Source of the DNA: Rhynchopus sp. YZ270_cl-10 | Lineage: Eukaryota; Euglenozoa; Diplonemea; Diplonemida; Diplonemidae | Length of the DNA: 64,000 nucleotides | Assembly: GCA_964035575.1 (NCBI GenBank) | Contig: OZ037863.1 | Location: 908,001 to 972,000, forward strand | Direction of reading: 5' to 3' | The notes under the pieces: generated by a model | Database searches by the model: none | Told to the model about the DNA's origin: nothing | Seen by the model: the letters and a program-made list of their open reading frames with translations, nothing else | Shown here: one piece after another, positions 10,210 to 21,539 of the stretch | Numbering within the stretch: the stretch's first letter is position 1 | Layout of the letters: each line of letters starts with the position of its first letter | Position numbers and translations under genes: made by a program

Positions 10210-11622
10210 ATGAAGCTCGTCTCCGGAGCCGAAGCTGGCCGATCATATGTGAACGCAGTTGTAGTAGAGGCGAACCGCACTGGGAGGGTGGGACGGAAGA
10301 AGGTGGGGTTGATCCGTCGTCGCTGCCATGAACGTACAGAGGATTTACAACGTGATTTGGATGAGAGGGTCCGAGGGGAGACGATGCTTGAGGATCAGGT
10401 CGCGAAGGCACGGAGACAGCTCCGCAAGCGTCTCAAGAGGGTAAATTTGATGACACGCAGCCAGCTGCTCCAGCAGCGGGAGCGCGATATTGCACATTGT
10501 GCGGTGGAGGCAGTGGACCTACCGGGCATTGCTCTCAACCCAAACGTCAGCGGTACTGTTGGACCACTCAAACGCATCCCGCCCTCAGAACAGAGCTCCC
10601 CCTATGCTAACCTCTGCGGCGCGCAGACATCAGCTACGTCGCAGAAATCGTTATCCCGTGCAGACAGGGTGCTGTGCGACTCCCATTGGATGCGCATCAT
10701 TGCTGCGGAAAATGAGAGAATGGCTGCAGAGGACGCAGAGAAGGTGGTGTCACGGAGGAAGCGGAATAAGGCTTTCACAGCGGATCTGGATTCGCAGAGA
10801 AAGGAGTTTTCTGTACGGCGCGAAGAATGCGCGGATGTAAAACGACGTGAACGTGCCGAAGCTGAACAGCACCATCAGGAATGGCTGGAATCGCAGCAAC
10901 AACGCAAAATCGACGCCAAACAACGTTGTCTCACTGAACAGCAAGAATCCACCGCGCTTCTTGCACGCGAACGCACTGCAAAACAGGCTCAGCTTGCACT
11001 CCAAAAAGAGCAGGAAAGGGAGTCAAGCAACATTGCCGAAGCGCTTCTGGATGCTTCCAAGAAGGCACAACGTGACACAAAACTTAAACTGCAGAAAGCA
11101 TGGAAAGAACAGCTTCAACAACGCGCCGAGCAGAGACAAGCAGAAAAGATTCAATCCGCACCAATAGAGTACATTGAACCAGAGCCCCTCCTGGACCCGA
11201 GGGCAGCACTCTTCGCAAAACGCGATCGCTTAGAGAAGATGGCAAATGAATCCTTTCGGATAAGGCAGACAAAGGCTGCCGAGGCATCCGCAAGAGAAGA
11301 TGAGCTAGTCAAGAAGCACGACACACTGCGTGAGGCTGACGACCTCCTCCGTCGCCGAGCAATAGTTACACGAAACCAAGCGCAAGCAGCAGAGCTTTCC
11401 TTACAAATCAAAGAAAAGCAAGCCCTCGATGCCTCCCGTGCAGCAGAAGACCAAGAGCACACCTCCCGCATAGAACGTTACAACAGCGATGTCCACCTCA
11501 AAAGCCTCGAACTCAGCGACCGCAACAAGATAACCCACATGAAGCACGTCATGACCCTCGACCTCCAAAGATCTCTCAAGCGTGCCAATGATATGCGTGG
11601 ACTGCTCATCAAAATTAAGTGA
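10210..11622 (+). CDS. long coiled-coil protein (axonemal/TPH type)
   Basis: 470 residues, intronless. The ATG follows directly on a long CT-rich tract. From about residue 60 to the end the sequence is almost continuously helical and rich in Glu, Arg, Lys, Gln and Ala with heptad-like spacing (for example ERDIAHCAVEAVDL, RREECADVKRRERAEAEQHH, QQRAEQRQAEKIQ). A short, less charged stretch lies around residues 100-155. There is no signal peptide, transmembrane segment or enzyme motif. Charged single-helix/coiled-coil proteins of this kind are common in flagellar axonemes and basal bodies (trichohyalin-plectin-homology type), and a similar protein is encoded at 57704. The flagellar assignment is inferred from composition only. 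Confidence 0.75.
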   Translation: MKLVSGAEAGRSYVNAVVVEANRTGRVGRKKVGLIRRRCHERTEDLQRDLDERVRGETMLEDQVAKARRQLRKRLKRVNLMTRSQLLQQRERDIAHCAVEAVDLPGIALNPNVSGTVGPLKRIPPSEQSSPYANLCGAQTSATSQKSLSRADRVLCDSHWMRIIAAENERMAAEDAEKVVSRRKRNKAFTADLDSQRKEFSVRREECADVKRRERAEAEQHHQEWLESQQQRKIDAKQRCLTEQQESTALLARERTAKQAQLALQKEQERESSNIAEALLDASKKAQRDTKLKLQKAWKEQLQQRAEQRQAEKIQSAPIEYIEPEPLLDPRAALFAKRDRLEKMANESFRIRQTKAAEASAREDELVKKHDTLREADDLLRRRAIVTRNQAQAAELSLQIKEKQALDASRAAEDQEHTSRIERYNSDVHLKSLELSDRNKITHMKHVMTLDLQRSLKRANDMRGLLIKIK

Positions 11623-12677
11623 AAAAAATAACGCAATAAAATTTGAGAGTGGGGTAGGGTAGGGTAGAACGTCCTCTCGCTCCCACATTTGCGTGACTTC
11701 CTTTCTCAACAAAAAAAAGAGCTCTGTCACACTGTAGGTGTCGTAACCTCTTTTTTGGGTGATATTGTGTTTCAGATCTACCTCTGAGTGAAGTGATTGT
11801 CGATAAAACAAAGAAATCAGCGAATGCAGCGCCATCCGTGGTGCCCGTTTTTTTTTTTTTATTCTTTCTCCCCTGCATAGGTGGCAAATCATGGCTTAGG
11901 ACTATCGTACGTTTGTCACTTTTTTCTTTTGAGTGTGTACCCCTCCCCCCGTCACTTTCGTATGTGTATGGTACGTGCTTCCGCAGTGCCATTATGTGTT
12001 CTCATTAGTCTTGTCTTTTCGTTTGAAGATGTTTTCCAGCCTTCATTGTTGTTGTTCTCGACTCCGTATGCAGTTATTTATTCCTTGTTACGCTCGTAGC
12101 CCCTCTTTTTATTGCAAAGCAAATAGCAATGTGCAAAGACCACATGTCTATTTAGCTGTCGCCGTCTGGAATACGGCGAAGAGCTCCTGGCGAGGCGATT
12201 GCTTCTTCCTCTCTGATGACGAAGAAAACACCAAAAAAAAAGCAAAATAAAATAAGAGTACAAAGCAAAAATGAATAACTTCATAAAAACCCATTCAAAG
12301 ACCCGTCTTTTTTTCCCCCCCTGCAAGTTTTCATTTTTATAAATGAACAAAAACAAAAAAAAAGTCATTTCCCTCACGGAGAACCAGAATGGTACTTTTC
12401 CTTTTGCCCCCTTTCTCCCCTTTCTCCCCTTCCTCTTCACCCTTCATCTGGTCTTCCTGGGACAAACACAATTTGTCAGTTTGTGCAGTCACTTGAGGAG
12501 GTGGAGTATCAGGTTAACCTCGCAACCGAAGCTCGCAGTTGAAGCAAAGGCAGAGAAAAGAAGGTAAACAAAAGGTTGCCAAATAACCCTGAATGGGGTG
12601 ATTCTCAGAAAGCTGCACCTTCACCCTTCACCCTAAACCCTATATCCTTCACCCAGCAAAAGAAAGATAACATAATA
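11623..12677. other. intergenic region, nothing recognised
   Basis: Non-coding. Just after the stop of the coiled-coil gene is GGGGTAGGGTAGGGTAGAAC (11651-11670), a G-run series like the ones after the stop at 47776 and near 52712. The remainder is T-rich with no hairpin-repeat copies. The end is a CT-rich tract ending in CCTTCACCCAG, 23 bases before the next start codon. Confidence 0.5.
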
Positions 12678-13919
12678 ATGTCGCAGCAACGGTCGAACGT
12701 GTTCTCACAACAGGCACCCCCGATTCATGTTGGGAGGAAGTTTTACGATCAGCCTGCCGCAAACAGGAGCCGTTCTGCGGACTCATATGGCCTTGGGCTT
12801 GGGAAGCGTAAGATCGACGGCCCGGACACCTCGCATCTTGTGGTGAAGCCCACACTTCCGAGACAGCAGGTGGAGGGGGCGGTGGGGACGGGGAACCAAT
12901 CGCACTGCCCGTGGAACCCTGAGGCGTTGGAGGCACCTGAGGGGCGCCATAGCAAGAGACCGACGCCTTCGCCGCATCATGAGGAGCATAGGCTGGGGAA
13001 GGCGCAGTTCCCTAGCCAGGCGTCGTATCTGTCGAGCCGGTCGAAGCCGAAGGAGGAGCGTGCGCACCAGCGCCGTACCGCAGACGCAGCGCGTGTGTTC
13101 GGGCAGAGCAAGGAGCAGGAGTGGCGCCCCGTGAAGCGCATCATGGCAGACCGCCGCTCTGCCTCGGCAGAGACCTCCCCCGCATCACGCCCTCTCTCGC
13201 GCTCGCCCTCTGCCAGCTCGCGTCACACCCCCCTCTGGGGCCCCGCCTCCGACCCCGTCCCCACCCGAGGCAGCGGTGTGCGTATGTCCCGCTCCCCCTC
13301 CTCCGACGGTCTGAGCCAACCACGCACCCCTTACGCAACGTCCTTCGACCTCAACATGGCACCAGCCCAAAGCAGAACACGCTCCCCAGCACCGTACGAT
13401 GACACTTACCGTGCAACAGGAGACGACGTTGGTAGAGTGTATGTACTTTTTGGGATGCTTTTTTTGAAAGAATGGGAGGTGCTTTGCGTACTTTGAACAT
13501 TGCAAAATATGAAGGGGTTGATGCAGACTCTAGGTCTTTGTGATGTTATTACATAAAGCAATGCAAGACCCCTGACTATATGGGTTCGTCCCAGCCTGGA
13601 GTCATCACGCTTGCGTGAGCTCCTTAAAGGGCAAAACAGTCGGGAAGACACGGTGGTGAAAATCACCAAAAACCTGTCGGAGAAAAGCGTAGGTCCGAAT
13701 GGGGTAGGCTTAGAAAGCCTCTTCACAGGTGAAGCCGGAATATATCAATCGTCATTTCGGAATGCTGCGGTCCTGTTTGTACAGTCTCATGCAATTTGTC
13801 CACCAAAATTATCACCAAAACTTCACAGTAAGGAGTTCCGCCCGCACAACCGTTTGTTCTCGCGCGAAGACAGCAAGAACAAGCTTTTCGGCCACATGAA
13901 CGGCGCACAGCGCAACTGA
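12678..13919 (+). CDS. disordered Ser/Pro/Arg-rich protein (two exons proposed)
   Basis: The start at 12678 is the first ATG of the frame and lies 20-odd bases after TTCACCCAG; the frame extends upstream only through a non-ATG codon. Exon 1 is 12678-13438. A GTATGT donor at 13439 and a CCCAG acceptor ending at 13594 join it in phase to 13595-13919, giving ~361 residues. Residues 1-250 are low-complexity, with many SRS, RSPS and SPAS motifs and scattered basic patches, so they are probably disordered and phosphorylated. The second exon ends LFSREDSKNKLFGHMNGAQR. No domain is recognised. If the intron is not used, the protein ends at 13496 after a frame that turns hydrophobic. The intron call is moderate. 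Confidence 0.6.
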
Positions 13920-15010
13920 GGCAGGGTTTTGAGTGCAGGAATAGACGCTGCCTCCCTAGTCCCCCCTTCCCCCCCTTTTTTTTTACTGTGAAATCTACAG
14001 GGTATTTGTTTTGTTTTGTTTTTATTGTATTGGTATCTAGTCTTTGTGACCAGGTGCATATCACCTAGTTGCCGTCCTCTGACTCCATAAATGGAGCGGG
14101 GATTCCGGAATACCGGGAGGCGGCTGCCCTGCTTAGGCAACTGCTCTGCTGTCTGTTTTCTTGCTTCTCAATGGGGAAGTTCGTTACCAGGCCTGCCTTT
14201 TTTTGTCAATGACTTTTTTTTCCTTTTCCCTTTTAAGGATCCTCTAAGAGAAAAACTGCGGCTGCTATCTAGCGATAGTAGTCTATAATCAAACAAATTT
14301 TTTTCCCTTCTCCCCCCAGAAGGTCATTCATCTTTCAAGTATTTTAGCTTTATTGTATTTTTTTTGGGAGTTAAAGGGGAAGTAAGGTACACACCGCGCC
14401 CATAGTTCAAGCAGGGGCGACGGCTGTTGCAATTTTTATCAAGGTGTGTGGCTTTCCGTCACAAAGAAGAGGGGAAATGCCTGTAACCTTTCAAAAAACT
14501 TTTTTGTGCATAACGCGCTGCTCTTAATAGCGAGGACCTATACGTCTATACCTTCTGTACTATTGAGTACGGATTTTTTGGTTACCCACGAAGGTGGGTG
14601 CTTAGGCGATTGTCGATCAACAGCAAAAAAAGAAAAAAACGTCGCTTTTAACACAACGATATGATAAAGATCTTCAAGTATTTTTTTTTATTTTTTTTGT
14701 GCGAGCTTTTTTTTCCTGACAGTTTGCCTCATTTTTTTGCTGGTTTCTGTTTTGTTTTTTTCCTCTTCAAAGATAAAAGTACAGCACCAGATGCCCCTTT
14801 ACCCCCCTGTTTGAATAACAAAAAACAACGTAATTATTGAGGTTTCTTCCAGTATTTTTTTTTGTAGTATCGTACAGCCATTCTTGTTGTTGTGATTTGC
14901 CCATGTCTTGCGGACTATCTTTTTTGATAAATTTTTGGAGGTGAAGTGTAATTGCCTCGGTTGTGTTGCCACAATTGTGCAAATCTTCACTTTCCAAAAG
15001 GTCACTCACC

Positions 15011-15540
15011 TTTTCAACTTACCTTCCTTCACCCCCCCCTGTAAGGGCAACCGTAGGTGAAGTAAGGTATAGTATTGAAATCGATGTGGGGGGGGAGTAA
15101 AGGGTCAATTTTACAAAACCAGATTTTGAGGAAAATTTTAGCCGAAAATGGGCCCCACGTATAAGCAACCGGGCTCATATTTCTCAAAATTTAAGTGGTC
15201 AAAAAATTGTCCAATTTTCGAGATTGACCCCACCACTGCACGGGCGGAGCCCAAAAATGCAAATAAGGACCCTTTTTCAACTTACCTTCCTTCACCCCCC
15301 CCTGTAAGGGCAACCGTAGGTGAAGTAAGGTATAGTATTGAAATCGATGTGGGGGGGGAGTAAAGGGTCAATTTTACAAAACCAGATTTTGAGGAAAATT
15401 TTAGCCGAAAATGGGCCCCACGTATAAGCAACCGGGCTCATATTTCTCAAAATTTAAGTGGTCAAAAAATTGTCCAATTTTCGAGATTGACCCCACCACT
15501 GCACGGGCGGAGCCCAAAAATGCAAATAAGGACCCTTTTT
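15011..15540. repeat. two-copy tandem repeat, 263-bp unit
   Basis: The sequence starting TTTTCAACTTACCTTCC at 15011 repeats with an offset of 263 bases and ends at 15540; the two copies look identical apart from a T-run length difference. Each unit contains an internal inverted repeat (TACCTTCCTTCACC / GGTGAAGTAAGGTA). The first copy follows directly on unrelated sequence. No coding capacity is evident. Confidence 0.85.
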
Positions 15541-16676
15541 AATTTGTTCTCTTGAAATGTGTAATTTCATGTTTTCGCGAAAAAATAACGACTGATCCTA
15601 CAAGGGTTGAAGGAAGGTGGTTGAAAACAACAATAACAACAAGGACAAGTAATTGCTAAGAAAAAAACGGGGTGTGCTGTGGAAAACCCCGCGCGATTTT
15701 CGAAACCACCGTAGCATCCTGGCGATTTGCTGGAGGTGCTGATGTGCCTGGTGTGATCGATGTGTTGTAGTCTGTGCATTCTGTGCTTCTTCCGCACTCC
15801 AACGACGACAATGTGGGGAGCCTGTGGACAAAAACGAGCTGGAACACGCCGAGCCTACCGAGCCGACGTCCAACAACGCTATCGAGCAGATGGTGCTGGA
15901 CGGAGAGGACAGCGCCCCTTCTTGAACGTTTCAGATGCTGGCGTCCCAGTGGATCTGGCAGCGTACGAAGAGCGTTAACATACCTGCAGAAGAGCAGAAT
16001 GCTGGACGTGCTGTAGATTATTTCTACAGGATGGAGTTCCACATCACACCCCGTTTTTTTTCCGATAGCAATTACTTGTTTTTCTTGGAGTTTTGTGATG
16101 AATTTTTATCAAATTCCAAAAAAAAACGGATTTTTCCGCAATTCATGTGTGTCAACACTGCAAAAAGCCAGCTTTAAGCAATAACGTGTTTTTTTTTCAC
16201 CGTTTTCAATCTTTTTTGTGTTTTTTTTTGGCAGTAAAACAATTTCTACTCCACTAATCTAATCGAGTAAAAATATGGTGGGACTTAGTGGAGGTCAGGT
16301 CCAGCGGGCAAAATGAAGAAATCAGCAAAATGATGCCTTTGTGAGATTTTTAAATGCAAAAGTGGACTCCTTTTTGTCCCTTTTTTTTGGGGGGGGTCAA
16401 CAACGTGATTTTATTTTATTTTCGAGTTTGGGGCCCAAAAATTCCATTGAAGCAAGATTCCAAACTTGCACACTTTTTTTTTGGAAACGGTGTTTAAATT
16501 TTTTGAATAGTCGCTCGAAAACGCCGTTTGTTTTCTATGTGTGCGTGGATTCTTTTTCCGGGGGTATGGTTACAGGAACCATCACAGTATTTCTCCTTTT
16601 TTCTTTTTCTTTTTTTTTTTTTTTTGAAAACAAAAAAAAAAAAAACAAAAAAAAAACCCCTTTTTTAAAAAATTTT

Positions 16677-16972
16677 TACTCCGTGGTTAACCTCGTTTGA
16701 GGTTGCGCGGAGTCCAAAGTCAGGCCAGGGAGCCACCCAACCAGGCTCAACTGCCACATAGGGGGGGGAGATGTGTGCTGTCTGTGTAGTCCCCTCAAAA
16801 CAAGAACAGGGAAACTGTCCCCCACTGCCTTGAGCGGTGTGGAACCCCGCCACGTAGAACAACAAGTAAGCGTGGTATGAGGCAGTATCAGGGTCATGTG
16901 CCAGCACCCGCGGCAGCACTAAACCCGCCTACAATGTAGGTAATCGTAAAAAAAAAAAAAAAAAAAAAAATA
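16677..16972 (+). other. GC-rich structured island ending in an A run
   Basis: This patch is much richer in G and C than its surroundings. It starts with a strong stem-loop (ACTCCG...AACCTC-GTTT-GAGGTT...CGGAGT) and contains further short stems (ACAGGGAAACTGT, GCGGTGTGGAACCCCGC). It ends in a run of about 24 A at 16949-16972. The layout of a structured RNA body followed by an A tail is like a retroposed small RNA or SINE, but no A/B boxes or target duplications were found. The identity is open. Confidence 0.35.
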
Positions 16973-17140
16973 TCCCCTCATTTTCTCCTCCTTTCACCCT
17001 TTCACACTCCAATCACACCCCCTCCCTTGAGTAACCATGCCTCCACCCTTCTCCACCCTTCCTCTCCAGGTGAACACCTTTCTCTCCTCCCATACTCCTC
17101 CTCCCTCCTCCTTCCTCCTCCCCCCTTTTTTCCACAAAGT

Positions 17141-20100
17141 ATGGACCCACCAAACACAGCGATGTCACCTGAGGTTGAGGCATTGCTTCTCGCTGCAGGG
17201 CACACTGCGCTCCACGAACGGGGTCTGGACGAGGCTTATCGTACCGCTCTGGTACAGTTCCTCTGCACCCTTTCCGACGCAAGCAGCGATGTGCAGATCC
17301 GTCTTCTCTTCGTCACCCTTGACGCTCTCCTCTCTCGCAAACGCTACTGGGCGGACCCCTCCTCCGGGAATGAACATCTCAACAAGAACAGCGCATCCGA
17401 CCTCTTAACTTACCTCTGGTCATCTAACTCTGTACACCTGTCTTTGAAGGGAAAAGAACAGAAGACGTACACCTTCCCAAACTATGCGGTTCACATGGTG
17501 ACAGAGGCAAACCGCTATTCTGACGACGACCTGCATTTTATATTAGCATCTCTGGCAGGGTTCAGTAGTGTAGGGGAGTATAGGTTGGGGAAGGTAGTAG
17601 AGGCAAATCTCTTTACGGTGCGGGTAGGGTTCTGGGTGGAGGCGGTGCTGCAGGGATTGTACCGGAATGGGCGATATGAGTTGTTGCAGAATGTTTGCGT
17701 GACGTTAACGAATTCGCTGCTAGCTGGGGTAAATTCTGGGGTCACGGCAATACTAAATTCCGGTGGAGGGGAGAAGCCGCGCACCCAGAATATCAATCTT
17801 TTCGAACAATCTTCTACTCCGACGCAGCTTTCAAAACGTTCGCAGAGTGCGGTCGAAGCTCGCTTTCAAGGGGAGATATATCTCATTGTCAAAATCTTTT
17901 TGGGTTATCACTATTCCGACACGCTTTTTAAGGAGGTGTTAGGAGGGTTGGCAGAGCTGATCCGGAGGCTTACGTTTCGGCATGAAAAGCTCGTGTTTTC
18001 GCCGAAGAGTGCAACGGAGAGTGCGAGGTGTGCGAAGTCGCGTCTCTGCATGGCGTTGTTGGCAGTGAAGCTGACGCTTGTCCCCTCGCAGCAAATTGGC
18101 AACAGCATCAACTTCATGGAAACCTTCAAAGAGCTGACCGAATACGGTTTCTTCCCTTCTGACACACAGCGTCTCAAATCTCATCTCCAAAACCAACTTC
18201 TCGCGTATTGCTCACTCACCCCTACGCACCTCTGCATGACCCCTGCACCGCTTCCTGCCGCCCAACCCGCACCACAGCAGTACAGGATCACTCCAAAGAA
18301 GGTTACCATGGGGGTGACGGGTCTGGCAAACCTGGGGAATACCTGTTTCATGGCATCGGTGTTGCAGGCGCTGTATGCGTGTCCAGACCTGCGTAATATA
18401 TTTCTGCGAGCGCCGTTCATGGACCAGGATTTCATCAAAGCGGGGCGTGTCACGTCGTTGTCTCCGAACCCTGATGTGCGGTGGAGCAGTTGCAATCTGT
18501 TCTCGCAGGTGTCGCGTTTGTTTGCGGAGATGCAGGTCACCCCCGCAGCTAGTGTGTCGCCCGATATGGTTCGCGTAGCATTGCCAGAGTTTTTCCAAGA
18601 CTTCCGTCAGCATGACGCATCTGAGTTTGTTTATATGTTGCTCTCGCAGATTGAAAGCGAAGTTACGGCGCGATTTTCGAAGCAGCATCCTCTTATGAAA
18701 CTTCTACGCAAGACGTATGAAGGGAAATCCGAAAAGCACGTCCGTTGTGCGACCTGTGGGAATGTCAGTGCCTCGAAAGATGTGTTCACCTCGTTGACAC
18801 TGCGTTTTGAAGATCCAGACAAACAGTACACCGTGGAGGAGCTCTTTGACACTGCCTTGGCTTCAGAGGAGACTCTGTCGGGAGAAGGAAACGAATACGA
18901 ATGTGAACCATGTGGACGCAAGGTTCCCTCCGCTCAGGTCTATCACACTGTGACCCGCCTCCCACGAACATTAATCCTAGTTCTCTCTCGCTTCACATAC
19001 GAAAAAAACCAAAGACGGAAAATTTTCACCCGCGCCGAAGTTCCCCTTTCCCTCAACGTCTCTGCAGGGACACGACGTTCCCGTGATGGTGCTTCTCTTC
19101 GAAGCACGACCGATGCGTGCTGTCCTCCACAAGATGTGTTTGCCGTGCAGCCAGCACAGGTTGCGTCTTCGGATTGCCCGCATAAGAAGAGGAAAATCGA
19201 GGAAGGGTACGAGAGTGAGTCGAGTTGGTCTGACTCGGAGGAGGAGGAGGAGGTGGCTGTGGATGCGGTGTCGGAGTCGTCATCGTCGATGAATGACAAT
19301 GATGTAGAGGTGAAATGCGCGGGGGCACGCCGTGCGGCACGCTACCGTCTCAGTGCGGTGTCCTGTCATACAGGAAGTTCCGCGAATTTTGGACACTACT
19401 ATGGTATAGCCTGCTCCGGCATGCAAGAAGATGCCCTCCCTTCCGACGCCGAACGCTGGCACATTCTCAACGATGCGTTGTCCACACCCACACCGAACGC
19501 GCTGCACGCAATCAACAAGGCAGCACCCTCTGTGGATGTACCCTACATCCTGTTCTACACCCGCGTCGGGCCGCGGAAACGGAAGCACAAAAACGGAGAA
19601 CAGCCAATCACAGCAGATGCATCTCTCGCAGAGGCACCCTGGTTTCTCTCTGAGGTGAAGGGGGCGGCAGGGGCAGCGGGAACGTCGTCTTCTTCCTCTT
19701 CATCTTCTTCTTCATCGTCTTCATCCAGGAATATGGATACAATGGGACCAAATTCTCAAAAAAGTGTTCTGAATGTTACTCCAAATCCAACACAGACATT
19801 GCGGAAGAAGGTGTCACTCCAGAACATCCCTTTCCCAAGCAGTGCGAATGTCATAGGTAGTGCAGCTCCGTCGTGCGCGATGGAGGAGGAGGAGGAGGAG
19901 TCAAACAGTTGTGATGCAAATATGAATGCGAATGTTGGGATGGAATGTCAGAGTGGGGGAGGTGGTGGCGGTGGTGGTGGTGCTGAAAGGAACACCATCG
20001 ACAGCGGGGTCAGTGAGAGCACACAAGGTGATGGACACCCTCGTGGACAATCAAATGAGGTTCGAAAAATGAGCTCGACCGATGCAATTAAGGTGCACAC

Positions 20101-20146
20101 CTCCCCATACAGCATAGGGAAAACCGGTCGGAACCACATCACCTAG
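17141..20146 (+). CDS. ubiquitin-specific protease (peptidase family C19)
   Basis: 1001 residues from the ATG at 17141, which follows TCCACAAAGT after a long pyrimidine tract; an ATG at 17038 opens a different frame. Residues 1-390 look like a helical solenoid, as in USP35/USP38-type enzymes. The catalytic domain starts at GVTGLANLGNTCFMASVLQA with the nucleophile at about Cys402. It continues through FRQHDASEFVYML (the QQDAxEF box), a zinc ribbon with CATC and CEPC pairs, LPRTLILVLSRFTYE, and the His box NFGHYYGIAC with about His752. An acidic, serine-rich insert (near 19200-19300) precedes the His box, and the C-terminus carries poly-Ser and poly-Gly tracts, probably disordered. The product should cleave ubiquitin from substrates, and all catalytic landmarks are present. 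The subfamily is tentative. Confidence 0.92.
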   Translation: MDPPNTAMSPEVEALLLAAGHTALHERGLDEAYRTALVQFLCTLSDASSDVQIRLLFVTLDALLSRKRYWADPSSGNEHLNKNSASDLLTYLWSSNSVHLSLKGKEQKTYTFPNYAVHMVTEANRYSDDDLHFILASLAGFSSVGEYRLGKVVEANLFTVRVGFWVEAVLQGLYRNGRYELLQNVCVTLTNSLLAGVNSGVTAILNSGGGEKPRTQNINLFEQSSTPTQLSKRSQSAVEARFQGEIYLIVKIFLGYHYSDTLFKEVLGGLAELIRRLTFRHEKLVFSPKSATESARCAKSRLCMALLAVKLTLVPSQQIGNSINFMETFKELTEYGFFPSDTQRLKSHLQNQLLAYCSLTPTHLCMTPAPLPAAQPAPQQYRITPKKVTMGVTGLANLGNTCFMASVLQALYACPDLRNIFLRAPFMDQDFIKAGRVTSLSPNPDVRWSSCNLFSQVSRLFAEMQVTPAASVSPDMVRVALPEFFQDFRQHDASEFVYMLLSQIESEVTARFSKQHPLMKLLRKTYEGKSEKHVRCATCGNVSASKDVFTSLTLRFEDPDKQYTVEELFDTALASEETLSGEGNEYECEPCGRKVPSAQVYHTVTRLPRTLILVLSRFTYEKNQRRKIFTRAEVPLSLNVSAGTRRSRDGASLRSTTDACCPPQDVFAVQPAQVASSDCPHKKRKIEEGYESESSWSDSEEEEEVAVDAVSESSSSMNDNDVEVKCAGARRAARYRLSAVSCHTGSSANFGHYYGIACSGMQEDALPSDAERWHILNDALSTPTPNALHAINKAAPSVDVPYILFYTRVGPRKRKHKNGEQPITADASLAEAPWFLSEVKGAAGAAGTSSSSSSSSSSSSSSRNMDTMGPNSQKSVLNVTPNPTQTLRKKVSLQNIPFPSSANVIGSAAPSCAMEEEEEESNSCDANMNANVGMECQSGGGGGGGGGAERNTIDSGVSESTQGDGHPRGQSNEVRKMSSTDAIKVHTSPYSIGKTGRNHIT

Positions 20147-20197
20147 TATCGCAAAATGTTGTGTCTTTTTCTCTTTGTACGATACTATTTTAAAAGT

Positions 20198-21539
20198 TAT
20201 ACATAGCGCTCTAATTAGACTCCAACTAGATAATTAGAGTCGGCAGTTAGAGTATAATTAGAGTCTTTAAAACTCTAACTGAACTCTAATACTCTAACTG
20301 GACTCTAATTAGAGTCTTATAATAGGGTCAATAAGAGGGGCACATCAACCAATGCTATAGCCATAAACCCAGGGAGCATAGCCAGTGCAAGAAATTCGAT
20401 TTTGTAATCCAGAACGTCTGTTTTCTGCTTGCAGAGGACTAGATACAAGAAAATATTGTTTGTTCCCCCAGAAAACCAGTGCACAATTCACACTGGTCTT
20501 GTTGCCTTTTTAGCACAGGAATTTTGGCCCAGGGCATGATCACTTGAAGCATGGCACTTTAGTGTGCATGGGGTAGGGTGTTGTTTGTTATGAATTCTCT
20601 TTGTTATAACATCTAAGTCAATCGCGGGTGGTGGTTTAGCGCGAGGCTTGGATCTCTCCTGGGTTCATAAGTAGTTATTTCTGCGGATGAAATGAACGTA
20701 TACTCATAGATTTCCCGTCGACACAACCTTTGATACTGGGATTATCCCCTTCGACCCCTTAGTGGTAGTTAAACTCGATTGACATTTACATTCCTAGAGA
20801 TGAAAGAACAAGACAACACTTCTGTACCCGCGCATCAAAATTGTGGAAAACTTTGCACCCCAAACATCCTCAATAACGCCCGCCAAAAGGCGCCCCTTGT
20901 TACTGGGAGTTGGTTCTCATGTTTGTTACCTGCACAGCAGGAATTCCTCTGAGTCCAACGCTGTTTGGCCTGTCTGCGGCATTGCACCCGAAGGTGCACG
21001 AAGAGTTTTTGCGGTGTCGCATTCCCTCATGTGTGGGTCACTCACACTTGAGGGCATGTGCCACTGCGGGTCCGGGTACCCATAGCTGAGAATAAGCCGG
21101 GTCCCGAGTCCCGGGTACTAGGTACAGTAGGACTTGGACTAGGCCCCCACCCTCCCGCGACCGGGTCCCCGACCCGCTTTCAGGCGGACCCACAGCGCCT
21201 TCACATAGTTGTGTCCCAGTCCGGCTGAGAATAACCGGGTCCCGGGTCCCCAAGTCTTATTCTCAGCTATGTGGGCACCTGGACACCTGGGTCCTACAGA
21301 GGAACCTTAGGGGAACCAGTTCCTTAAGGCGTTTGCACCTACAAGAAGCCTGTTGTTTTACTCTAATTAGACTATAATTAGAGTGTAGTTAGAGTCTAAT
21401 TATGCTCTAACTGCGCTCTAATTATAGTCTAATTGAAGAAAAGCGACTCTAATTATACTCTAACTGGACTCTAACTGACTTGACCCAAAATCCCAGACTC
21501 TAATTATACCCTAACACTCTAATTGGAGCGCTATGTATA
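20198..21539. mobile_element. non-autonomous DNA transposon with TIRs and TSD
   Basis: Both ends carry the same terminal inverted repeat, TATACATAGCGCTC followed by YAATTAGA. A 6-base direct repeat AAAAGT flanks the element (20192-20197 and 21540-21545), a clear target-site duplication. Inside each end (20200-20325 and 21360-21530) are many copies of ACTCTAATT/CTCTAACT in both orientations, i.e. subterminal repeats of the kind bound by transposases. No transposase is encoded, so it depends on an enzyme supplied elsewhere. The 6-base duplication does not by itself decide the superfamily. Confidence 0.85.
21078..21282. repeat. foldback insert nested in the transposon
   Basis: CCCATAGCTGAGAATAAG at the left (from 21079) is matched by CTTATTCTCAGCTATGTGGG at the right (to about 21271), with a third GCTGAGAATAA copy at about 21223. 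Between them lie repeated CCGGGTCCCG(GG) motifs of very high G+C. It looks like a small inverted-repeat element inserted in, or carried by, the larger transposon. Confidence 0.6.

Larger units (their letters stand above)
13920..17140. other. gene-free region of 3.2 kb
   Basis: No supported gene. Features seen: T-run modules with ATCTTTCAAGT (14327, 14671), a two-copy tandem repeat (15011-15540), a possible decayed coding patch near 15810-15925 with acidic composition but no ATG, a fragment of the 1.46-kb direct repeat at 16241-16266, homopolymer runs of T then A around 16600-16660, and a GC-rich structured island with an A tail (16677-16972). Confidence 0.55.

Noticed and set aside
15810-15925. 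Acidic frame ending EQMVLDGEDSAPS
   Set aside because: Looks coding-like for ~40 codons but has no ATG, no clear splice sites and no neighbouring exon; could be a relic.
17037-17408. Alternative ATG and 123-codon frame at the USP 5' end
   Set aside because: Overlaps the USP frame whose N-terminus continues in phase to the catalytic domain; at most an upstream ORF.
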